From Prosthecobacter debontii (GTDB taxonomy: Bacteria > Verrucomicrobiota > Verrucomicrobiia > Verrucomicrobiales > Akkermansiaceae), in NCBI GenBank assembly GCA_945869465.1, contig CAMBPB010000003.1, positions 27,070-91,069 of the forward strand: a stretch of 64,000 nt of DNA. The letters are read 5' to 3'. The notes under the pieces are model-generated. The model ran no database searches and was not told the origin of the DNA. It saw only the letters and a list, made by a program, of their open reading frames with translations. The first letter of the stretch is position 1; every line of letters begins with the position of its first letter. This document shows, one piece after another, positions 44,332 to 51,845 of the stretch. The translations under genes and the position numbers were made by a program.

Positions 44332-45342
44332 TTAGGTGTTTTCCGGACGGGGATCGCGGTCTAGCAGGGCTCGCATGGCGACGGCGGCGGATACTCCCTG
44401 ATAGAGAATCGAGAACACCCCGTCGATGATCGGCGTGCGGACGCCGGCCTGGCGGGCGGCGTCGTGGATCGAGAGAGTGTTAGGCACGCCTTCCGCGACC
44501 ATGCCGAGCGAGGCGACGGCTTGCGCGAGGGATTTGCCGGTGCCTAGCGCGAGGCCGACGCGGTGGTTACGCGAGTGCTCGGAAAAGCAGGTGACGATCA
44601 GGTCGCCGACACCCGACAGGCCGGCGAAGGTTTCCTTGCGACCGCCGAGAGTGACGCCGAGGCGGGTCATTTCGGCGAGGGCGCGGGTGACCAGGGCGGC
44701 CACGGCATTGTCGCCGAGGTCGAGGCCGTGGGCCATGCCGGCGGCGATGGCATAGACGTTTTTGACTGCGCCGCCGATTTCCACGCCCGCCACGTCGTCG
44801 CTGGTGTAGGCGCGGAAATTGGGCAGGCTGAACAAATCCTGAAGGGCGTCGGCGAGTTGCGGGTTTTCGGAGGCGACCACGGCGCAGGTGACGAGATCTT
44901 GGGCGATTTCCTCGGCATGGTTCGGGCCGGAGATGACGCCGATCGGGTTGGCTGGGAACACTTCCCGTAGGATTTGGCTCATGCGCTCGCCGGTGCCGCG
45001 TTCGATGCCCTTGGCGCAGGACAGCAGCGGGATGTCAGGCGGCAGGTCGAGGGCGGCGAGTTTTTCTGCTTCCGAACGGATCCCCACGGTGGGCACCGCG
45101 AAAATGATCAGCGGCATCGCGAGCGCCTCGCGGTGGTCCAGGGTGGCGCGGACGTTCGGGGGGAGTTGGATGGAAGTGAGATACTTCGGATTCCGGTGCT
45201 CACGGTTGATTCCATCGACGCAATCCTGGTTGATGGAAACGAAGAGTACGGACTCGAGTTTGTGGGCGAGCAGTTTCGCGAACGACGTGCCGAGCGAACC
45301 GGCGCCCACAATGGCGGCAGAGGTGAACTGGAATTCAGACAT
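44332..45342 (-). CDS. gpsA: Glycerol-3-phosphate dehydrogenase [NAD(P)+]
   Basis: Makes sn-glycerol 3-phosphate for phospholipid synthesis. The 336-residue protein starts MSEFQFTSAAIVGAGSLGTSFAKLL (nucleotide-binding loop), with SGPNHAEEIA, the catalytic Lys in IGGAVKNVYAIAAGM, and GLSGVGDLIVTCFSEHSRN. Start at 45342 overlaps the plsY end by 8 bp, so they are cotranscribed, and dedA follows 3 bp after its stop. A longer upstream frame to 45609 runs inside plsY and was rejected. Confidence 0.95.
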   Translation of the reverse strand: MSEFQFTSAAIVGAGSLGTSFAKLLAHKLESVLFVSINQDCVDGINREHRNPKYLTSIQLPPNVRATLDHREALAMPLIIFAVPTVGIRSEAEKLAALDLPPDIPLLSCAKGIERGTGERMSQILREVFPANPIGVISGPNHAEEIAQDLVTCAVVASENPQLADALQDLFSLPNFRAYTSDDVAGVEIGGAVKNVYAIAAGMAHGLDLGDNAVAALVTRALAEMTRLGVTLGGRKETFAGLSGVGDLIVTCFSEHSRNHRVGLALGTGKSLAQAVASLGMVAEGVPNTLSIHDAARQAGVRTPIIDGVFSILYQGVSAAVAMRALLDRDPRPENT

Positions 45343-46078
45343 GGCCGGATTTTGACTTGCGGGTGAACCGATGCTCGGTGCCCGCGCGGAGACGTTGAAT
45401 GTTAGAGCGGTGTTTCCAGATGGCGAGAATGGCGATGACGAGGCTGAGGAAAAACAGCGGCTTGTTCCAGGTGCCGGACTGCCAGAGCGTGGGCAGCGAC
45501 TTGTCGTTGTGCAGGTGGTGAAAGCGCGCGCCGAAGTGGGTGATGAGCGGAAGCGCTGCGGCGGCGATGATGCTGGCCAGCGAAACATAACGGCTGAGCG
45601 CAAACGCAATGACCCAGACGATGACCAGCAAGACCACCCCGGCCGGCATTAAGGCGAGCAGGACACCGGCGGAAGTGGCGATGCCTTTGCCACCCTTGAA
45701 ATTCACCCATGGCGAGTAGTTGTGCCCGAGCACGGCCGCCATGGCGGTTAGAACGTGGACGACTTGTCCCTTGAACTGCTCGGCGGCGGGAAGCATCAGC
45801 GCGAAGGCATCAAGCCCGCCGAGATGGACGAGGCCGACTTTCTTGCCCTCGATTTGAATCAGGTTTACGGCGATGGCTACCGGGATGAAACCTTTCAACA
45901 TGTCCAGCAACAGGCAGGCGATGCCGTATTTCTTGCCGATGATGCGCAGCACATTGGTGGCCCCGATGTTGCCGGATCCCTGTTGCCGGATGTCGATGCC
46001 CTTAGCCTTGGCGATGAGCAGGCCGAAGGGGATGGAGCCCGTGAGAAACGCCAGTAGCGGGCAGAGCCAGAGTTGCAT
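45335..46078 (-). CDS. plsY: Glycerol-3-phosphate acyltransferase PlsY
   Basis: Membrane enzyme that acylates G3P from acyl-phosphate, the first committed step of phospholipid synthesis. The 247-residue protein shows the three PlsY motifs: GSIPFG near the start, GSGNIGATNVLR, and GHNYSPWVNFKGGKGIATSAGV. A hydrophilic loop between TM segments (about residues 70-105) is longer than usual. It leads a plsY-gpsA-dedA set. The leader is tcacctccctggATG, with an anti-Shine-Dalgarno-like cctcc rather than a Shine-Dalgarno. Confidence 0.94.
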   Translation of the reverse strand: MQLWLCPLLAFLTGSIPFGLLIAKAKGIDIRQQGSGNIGATNVLRIIGKKYGIACLLLDMLKGFIPVAIAVNLIQIEGKKVGLVHLGGLDAFALMLPAAEQFKGQVVHVLTAMAAVLGHNYSPWVNFKGGKGIATSAGVLLALMPAGVVLLVIVWVIAFALSRYVSLASIIAAAALPLITHFGARFHHLHNDKSLPTLWQSGTWNKPLFFLSLVIAILAIWKHRSNIQRLRAGTEHRFTRKSKSGHV

Positions 46079-46133
46079 CCAGGGAGGTGATGAAAACCGT
46101 GCAATAGGGGACGGAGCGGAGATCCGACTCCGC

Positions 46134-46778
46134 TTATTCGACGACGGCGGCGGACTGGATCACCAGGTTTTCTTTCGGCACGTTTGGCGAAGGCATTTCC
46201 ATTTTGGTGCCGTTGGTGGGGTGGCGCATCGCCAGGTTCGACGTCCCGGTCGGAACCGTCTTGATTTTGTCCACGACGTCCATGCCCTCGATGACTTTGC
46301 CAAACACGGCGTAGCCGCCGTTGCTGGGGAAGTTGAGACCGGCGTTGTCACCCACATTGATGAAAAACTGTGCGGTCGCGCTATCGGGATCGCTGGTGCG
46401 GGCCATCGCAATGGTGCCGATTTCATTTTTGAGGCCGTTCTGGCCTTCGTTCTTGATGCCCTTGCCGGTGGTTTTTTCCAACAGACCTCCATCCGCGACC
46501 GCGAAACCGCCGCCTTGGATCATGAAGCCGTCGATCACCCGGTGGAACACGGTGCCGTCGTAGTGTTTGGCCTTCACGTAATCGAGGAAGTTCGCCACGG
46601 TGATCGGAGCCTTTTCCCCATTCAACTCGAGCACGATGTCACCTTTGCTGGTTTTCAGACGGACTTTCGTGGTTTTGGCCACGGCGGGCGTGGCGGGTTT
46701 TTCCGCTTCCTTCGCCGGTTCGCAAGAGGCGAGGACGGGAAACAAAGCGATGGCAAGGAGGGCAAGTTGACGTTTCAT
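46134..46778 (-). CDS. Lipoprotein cyclophilin-type peptidyl-prolyl isomerase
   Basis: A 214-residue protein with a lipobox (VLASC, Cys at about 19), so it should be membrane-anchored in the periplasm. The cyclophilin core has VANFLDYVKAKHYDGTVFHRVIDGFMIQGG, and the late TAQFFINVGDN and FGKVIEGMDVVDKI. It catalyses proline isomerisation during folding of exported proteins. Confidence 0.93.
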   Translation of the reverse strand: MKRQLALLAIALFPVLASCEPAKEAEKPATPAVAKTTKVRLKTSKGDIVLELNGEKAPITVANFLDYVKAKHYDGTVFHRVIDGFMIQGGGFAVADGGLLEKTTGKGIKNEGQNGLKNEIGTIAMARTSDPDSATAQFFINVGDNAGLNFPSNGGYAVFGKVIEGMDVVDKIKTVPTGTSNLAMRHPTNGTKMEMPSPNVPKENLVIQSAAVVE

Positions 46779-46976
46779 CGGGGAGATCTCTACGTGAAGC
46801 GGCGCGTGAGCGCAAGAGCCGGATGCCAGGGAATCGATCTGCGCGCATCACGGCGTGAAATCCAGCCGCTCGTAAATCCTCGGTGAGCGGCAGGCAGGCG
46901 TCCGATTTCCGGCAGCGGGATGGTGGATTCGCGTCCGGAGTGGTATTGGATGAAGTATGCCAAAACTTCCCGAGCA

Positions 46977-47621
46977 TCACTTTTTTACGGCAATTCGTTC
47001 CGCCGCTTCGCGCAGCTGCGGGGGCATGTCGGCCGCACCGACTTTTTCTAGCAGGGCATTCGCCGCGGCGGCTTTGCCTTGTTTTGCGAGTGGTTCCGCG
47101 GCGGCAAGCGCGGCATGGGCGGCCGGGATGCGGAGATTGGCGGGTCCGTCCGCGAGTGTGGTGCGGATCGCCGCCACGGCTTCGTCGGTGGCGATCCTGC
47201 CAAGCGCGGAAAGCGCCACTTCGGCAGCTCCGCGGGAGGGATCGCGAACCACTGCGATCAGTTCCGGGACCGCTGCCGCATCGCGCCGGACGGCAAGCGA
47301 ATCGATCACTCCGGCCAGCGGCTTGTGCTTGAGTTTGGGCAGTGCGTTGCGCAGTGCCGCCCCGGCGGACGGGTCCTTGATGTTCTCGAGGCCAAGACGG
47401 GCGTAGTCGGAGAGTTTCTCGTCACCGAGCAGGGCGGCGAGCGCCGGGACCGCAGTGGGATCACCACTCACGGAGAGTTGCTGGCAGGCGCGGGTTTTTT
47501 CGTAGAGACCAGCCTCGGAACCGAGCACGGCGATGGCGGCTTTGACATCGGCTTCAGCGGCCCGAAGTGGGCTGGCGGCGAGGATGGACAGGATCGCTAA
47601 CAAAGATTGGCAAGCTCTCAT
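46977..47621 (-). CDS. Exported HEAT-repeat protein
   Basis: A 214-residue protein; the start at 47621 gives a signal peptide (MRACQSLLAILSILAASPLRA). Nearly all the rest is HEAT-like helical pairs: GDPTAVPALAALLGDEKLSDYARLGLENI, AAAVPELIAVVRDPSRGAAEVALSALGRI, and others. Such scaffolds in PVC bacteria accompany dehydrogenase/cytochrome systems, but none is adjacent here. Function unknown. Confidence 0.85.
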   Translation of the reverse strand: MRACQSLLAILSILAASPLRAAEADVKAAIAVLGSEAGLYEKTRACQQLSVSGDPTAVPALAALLGDEKLSDYARLGLENIKDPSAGAALRNALPKLKHKPLAGVIDSLAVRRDAAAVPELIAVVRDPSRGAAEVALSALGRIATDEAVAAIRTTLADGPANLRIPAAHAALAAAEPLAKQGKAAAANALLEKVGAADMPPQLREAAERIAVKK

Positions 47622-47695
47622 CGTGATGTGGGTTAGATAGGCGCGACCATGGTCGGGAATAGCGTTTGCGCTACGTTCCAAGGTCCGCCCGGCTT

Positions 47696-49003
47696 TCAAA
47701 GCTCGGGTGAATTCAGGTTTTCCGGGCTCAGGAAGGCCGTCACCAACTCTTTGATCACCCCGTCGTCCATCGGGCGGACCTCGCCCAGCGAGCGGCTGAG
47801 AATCACCGCTTCGGCAGTGGATTCCAACACTTCCAGGCGGTCGAACGCATCGAGAATCGTGGTGCCGAGCACCAGCGCACAGTCGTTTTCAATCAGGGCG
47901 ATCGGAAACTCGGGCGTCATCGATTCGGCGATTTTTTCCGGCGCGTCATAGACCCATGAAAACGGTAGCACCGCCACGTCCCGCAGGAAAATGTAGCTCT
48001 CCGGGATGGTCCGCGTATCGAGCCGGCTCGCCGATGCGGAAAACGCCGTGGCATTCACCGGAGTGGCGTTGACGATGGCGCGGATCTCCGGATGCTTCTG
48101 ATAGATCAACTGGTGCAGCCGCCAGGCCCGGCTGGGATGCCGACGGCGTTCCCTGCGCCCGTCGCGGATCAGCGCGAGCTGATCGGGAGCGATCGTCGCA
48201 CGGTCCACCAATTGGGTGCTGATGAGAAACGAGTCCGCCTCCACCCGCACCGAGAAACTCCCGGCGTTGGCGGTCAACAGCCGCTGATGGTATCCGCGGC
48301 GAATGAAATCGCAAAGTTCGCGCCGCAGTGCCCGTTCACGGCTGCTTGCCGGGCCCGGATCGAATTCCTCAAGTTCCGCCCCGCACTGTCCGCCGATGGC
48401 TAACTGCTCGTCTGTCAGATAGCGGACGTCGCCCAGCGCGCGGGCCTTGACCACGGTTTTGGCGACGAATTCCAAGGTCTCGAAGCGGCGGAAGGCAGCG
48501 GGAAAATCCACCCCGGCCACCACGACACCGTGGTTTTCCAGCATCACGCAATCAGGTCCCGTGGCAAAAACCTCCGCGATCCGGTTTCCTAACAAATCGC
48601 TGCCCGGCAGCGCGTATGGGGCGAAACCCACCTCGCCGCAGACCGCGCGCGCCTTGGTGAAGAGCCGGGTGTCCGGCGTCTGGCCGCAGATGCTGAAGGC
48701 CACCAGGGCCACCGGATGGGCGTGGACGATGGCTTTTAAATCCGGCCGTTGTTGATAGATCCGCTGGTGGAACGGAAACTCGGAGGACGGCTTGTGGCGG
48801 CCCTCGCTGCGCCCGTCCGGGAGCACCCTGACAATGTCCTCCACGCGCAGCGCGCCTTTGTCCACGCGGGCCGGGGTGATCCAGATCGATCCGTCATCGT
48901 CGAGGATCGAGAGATTGCCGCCGGAGGTGGTGGTCATCCGGTATTGATAGATCCGGGCCATCGCCTGGACCAGGCGCTCGGCGGGGTGGGTGATATCGCG
49001 CAT
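47696..49003 (-). CDS. Tandem class II aldolase/adducin-like protein, second domain degenerate
   Basis: A 435-residue duplication. The first domain has the zinc set of class II aldolases: Glu75 (SSEFPFHQ), His95 and His97 (IVHAHPVA) and His158 (LENHGV). The second repeats the same layout but the ligands are gone: Ala293 (SRAWRLHQ), Asn312 and Thr314 (IVNATPVN), Asp373 (IENDCA). Family enzymes cleave or epimerise sugar phosphates such as fuculose-1-P or ribulose-5-P. The second half may be structural. Start at 49003 (MRDITHPAERLVQAM) is favoured; the open frame upstream lacks similarity. Confidence 0.88.
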   Translation of the reverse strand: MRDITHPAERLVQAMARIYQYRMTTTSGGNLSILDDDGSIWITPARVDKGALRVEDIVRVLPDGRSEGRHKPSSEFPFHQRIYQQRPDLKAIVHAHPVALVAFSICGQTPDTRLFTKARAVCGEVGFAPYALPGSDLLGNRIAEVFATGPDCVMLENHGVVVAGVDFPAAFRRFETLEFVAKTVVKARALGDVRYLTDEQLAIGGQCGAELEEFDPGPASSRERALRRELCDFIRRGYHQRLLTANAGSFSVRVEADSFLISTQLVDRATIAPDQLALIRDGRRERRRHPSRAWRLHQLIYQKHPEIRAIVNATPVNATAFSASASRLDTRTIPESYIFLRDVAVLPFSWVYDAPEKIAESMTPEFPIALIENDCALVLGTTILDAFDRLEVLESTAEAVILSRSLGEVRPMDDGVIKELVTAFLSPENLNSPEL

Positions 49004-49041
49004 GATGGATGACAGGCTGTCCCTGGCCAGGGGCAAGGTCA

Positions 49042-49230
49042 AGCATGGCGCATGCGCTGGCACCATTCCATCAGGTTGCCGTGCATGTCATACAGGCCGA
49101 AAGCATTCGGCTTGAAGGACGCGACCGGAGCGAACATGGGCGAGTTGGTGGCTGCGGCGTTCCAGCCGTTCGAGGCGAAGTGGCCGTAACCTATCAGATC
49201 CTCGGTCCGCAACAAGAACGGGGTCCGGGC
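49042..49230 (-). pseudogene. Fragment of a formylglycine-generating-enzyme-like (SUMF1) domain
   Basis: One minus frame reads GYGHFASNGWNAAATNSP, then SFKPNAFGLYDMHGN-LMEWCQ, then stops. This is the conserved NAFGLYDMHGNVWEWC core of FGE-sulfatase-type domains. No start or N-terminal half is present, and the reading ends just after the WEWC position where 50 or more residues normally follow. It lies between the aldolase-like gene and the spermidine-synthase-like gene on the same strand. Confidence 0.7.
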
Positions 49231-49246
49231 ATCTTGCCCGCAGCCA
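49226..49246. repeat. Small dispersed hairpin, TCT-loop type
   Basis: cgggca-tct-tgcccg forms a perfect 6-bp stem and is followed by cagcca, as at 6176-6202. It lies directly downstream of the gene ending at 49258. Confidence 0.5.
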
Positions 49247-49257
49247 AAAAGTGTCTC

Positions 49258-51324
49258 TCACCGCCGGTCCAGGATTTGGAACAAGTTGTGCGCGTGATCC
49301 GTCCACAACGGCACCTCCAGATCCCGGGCGTATGCCGGTGGAACGGGTGGATGCGCCTGAATGAATCCGGCGTCCTTTGACAGGAGCAGGTAATCGGGCT
49401 GATAGTGTCCCGGTTGGTCGCCGGGGTCGATGCACTGGCGCGTCGTCAGGTAACCGAACTCCCTGGCCAGTCTTTCCACCACCGGGGCGAGGTTGAGATA
49501 TTTGTTCGTGATGTGCACGGCAATGACGCCATTGGGCTTGAGGTGGCGTTGATAGATTTCGAAAGCCTCGCGGGTGAGCAGGTGGACCGGCACCGAGTCG
49601 CCGCTGAAGGCGTCGAGCATGAGCGCGTCGAAGTGTTGCGGGTCCTCATGGTCCAGGGAGAGCCGCGCATCACCCAGCGCCAATTCGTATTTGGCCCCGC
49701 GCGCTTCAAGGTCGGAAATGAAGGTGAACCATTTTTTCGCCATGGTCACCACGTCCGGATTGATTTCATAGAACCGATAGGTCTGCCCCGGCTCTGCATA
49801 ACAGGCCACCGTGGCGGTGCCCATGCCGATGACGCCGACTTTGGCGTCGGGCTGGGTTTTCAATCGTTCCAGCACCATTCCCGCGCCGGTTTCGCGACCG
49901 TAGTAGGTCAGGGGATCGCGGCGTTTGGCGGGATCCATGTTCTGTCGTCCATGTTCGGTGCCGCTGCAATAGAGCGAATGGAATTTTCCGCCCTGGTCAT
50001 CGGTCCGCGCATTGACCCGCAGGGTGCCGTAAAAACTGCGGGAGCGGTCCAGAGCTCCGCCAAACGAGAGGAACTCCCAATGGAAGATGCAAACCAGCGC
50101 CACCGCGGCAAGCACGGCAACCACCGGGCCGCCGAAGGATCTGATGGGCCGGACCTTTGATTGTCTGAGACCGAGGAAGGTCACACAGGACACCAGCACA
50201 AAGCCGAAGGCGATGGCAAGCGACCATTCCATAAAGGTGGTGAACACAAGTGGCGCCACCAGACTCACGGCCAGTCCGCCCAGCGCGCCGCCGGCGGACA
50301 TCAGCAGATAGTATTCCGTCAGGTGGGATGTGCCCGGCTTGAGACGCGCCAGTTCCCCATGGCAGACCATGCAAATGAGGAACATCGACGAGAAATGCAC
50401 CACCAGTTCCATGATGAAACCCGGTGTCCAGTCCCATGGAAGGTTGTAAAGACCGGATGTTAGAAATATGGCGGTCATTGCCGGGACCGCCCAGATCGGC
50501 CGCACGTACCAGCGCGGATGATCGAAGCAAATGATGAAGGTGATCAGATAGAGAGCCAACGGGATGACCCAGAGGAAGGGAATCACCGCCACGTCCTGAC
50601 ACACGTGATTGGTGGTCGCCAGCAACATCAGCGAGGCAAAGGCGGGTAGCAGCACCCACGAAAGCCGGCGCAACGCGCCGGGCCCCGGTGCCATAGCGTC
50701 CTTCTTCGCCTCCTCATGCAAGCGGCGGGCGGCCGCCGAAGTGCCGCGTTTCCACTCGCCAATGGCACAGGCACCCATCAGCAAGGCAAACACGGCGAAG
50801 GTCCCTGACCAGATCCACGCCTGGTTCACCACGTCCCAACGGGGTTCAATGAGGATCGGATAGGTGAGCAGGGCGGTTAGGGATCCGATGTTCGACAAGG
50901 CATACAGGCGCCACGGCAGGCTGTGCGGATAGACACGCGAATACCACACCTGCACCAGCGGACTGGTGGCGGAAAGCACGAAATACGGCAGTCCCACGGT
51001 GGCCAGCAGCAGCATCAGAATGCGCCAGGATGGATTTTCCGACCCCGCCGGTTTTAGCGAGGCATCCGGAATGATTGGCAGCAAGACCGCGGCCAGCACC
51101 AGCAGCGCGACGTGCGCCCACGCCTGCGTGGATGGTTTGCGGCGGGTGAGAACGTGGGCGTAGCTGTAGCCGCCGAAGAGCACCATTTGGAAAAACAACA
51201 TGCAGGTGGTCCACACCCCGGGACTGCCTCCAAACCACGGCAGGATGAACTTGCTGATCATGGGCTGTACCTGGAACAGCAGGAAGGCACCCAACAGACT
51301 GACGAGACAGAAGATATAATTCAT
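49258..51324 (-). CDS. Membrane-bound spermidine-synthase-like protein
   Basis: A 688-residue protein. The first 400 or so residues hold about 10 TM segments (MNYIFCLVSLLGAFLLFQVQPMISKFILPWFGGSPGVWTTC and later), and the C-terminal 250 are a Rossmann methyltransferase/spermidine-synthase fold with VGVIGMGTATVACYAEPG and MLDAFSGDSVPVHLLTREAFE. Such fused proteins are common in Verrucomicrobia; the polyamine reaction is unproved. It is divergent from a paralog at 51846, whose N-terminal 40 residues are nearly identical. Confidence 0.88.
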   Translation of the reverse strand: MNYIFCLVSLLGAFLLFQVQPMISKFILPWFGGSPGVWTTCMLFFQMVLFGGYSYAHVLTRRKPSTQAWAHVALLVLAAVLLPIIPDASLKPAGSENPSWRILMLLLATVGLPYFVLSATSPLVQVWYSRVYPHSLPWRLYALSNIGSLTALLTYPILIEPRWDVVNQAWIWSGTFAVFALLMGACAIGEWKRGTSAAARRLHEEAKKDAMAPGPGALRRLSWVLLPAFASLMLLATTNHVCQDVAVIPFLWVIPLALYLITFIICFDHPRWYVRPIWAVPAMTAIFLTSGLYNLPWDWTPGFIMELVVHFSSMFLICMVCHGELARLKPGTSHLTEYYLLMSAGGALGGLAVSLVAPLVFTTFMEWSLAIAFGFVLVSCVTFLGLRQSKVRPIRSFGGPVVAVLAAVALVCIFHWEFLSFGGALDRSRSFYGTLRVNARTDDQGGKFHSLYCSGTEHGRQNMDPAKRRDPLTYYGRETGAGMVLERLKTQPDAKVGVIGMGTATVACYAEPGQTYRFYEINPDVVTMAKKWFTFISDLEARGAKYELALGDARLSLDHEDPQHFDALMLDAFSGDSVPVHLLTREAFEIYQRHLKPNGVIAVHITNKYLNLAPVVERLAREFGYLTTRQCIDPGDQPGHYQPDYLLLSKDAGFIQAHPPVPPAYARDLEVPLWTDHAHNLFQILDRR

Positions 51325-51517
51325 GGAGCTAAGGCGCGGATGTCCGGCGAGGCGTTTTTTTTGCGAGGGGCGAGCATGGGGATTTCGCGCTGATCGTCAA
51401 AGAGAATGCGAATGGCTGCCGAATGAATGATCATCATCCCGTCCCGGGTCGTGGTCCCTTGCGGGTCGTTGCCCGCAACGTTCGCTTCACCGTCGGCTGT
51501 TCTGGCTGTGGCCGGTC

Positions 51518-51673
51518 ATGTTGCGCAAGGCGGGTTGTTATACCGGCTTGATCGGCAAATGGGGCGTGGCCGCGCATGGCAGCCCGAAGGAGTATTTCCA
51601 GCGTTGCGCCACCGCCTTCGACTATTGCTCGGGCGATACGAACCAGCCGCGCGAGAACCACTCGAACTCCTGC
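51518..51673 (+). pseudogene. Sulfatase fragment
   Basis: One plus frame reads LRKAGCYTGLIGKWG and, further on, FDYCSGDTNQ. This is the region after the formylglycine site of sulfatases (consensus LRxAGYxTxxxGKWHLG ... GFD). No signal peptide, no C-x-P-S-R site and no C-terminal half are present. It lies in the 521-bp gap between the two divergent spermidine-synthase-like genes; the rest of that gap (51325-51517, 51674-51845) shows no gene. Confidence 0.55.
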
Positions 51674-51845
51674 GTCCACTCCGGCAGGCGGGCGATCTGT
51701 CCCGGCCGGTCGATGCGCTTTCGCATTTGGAATCCGGAACTTGCGGCACCGGGCTTGGTGATCACTGGGACAAGGGTCTTGCGTCGGTCCGGCACGGTTG
51801 CTACACAGCTGCGCGCTTGCGGATTTCCCTAATCTCCTTCCTTTC

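Noticed and set aside
45343..45609. N-terminal extension of gpsA
   Set aside because: The extension runs inside plsY, has no similarity, and the conserved start is at 45342.
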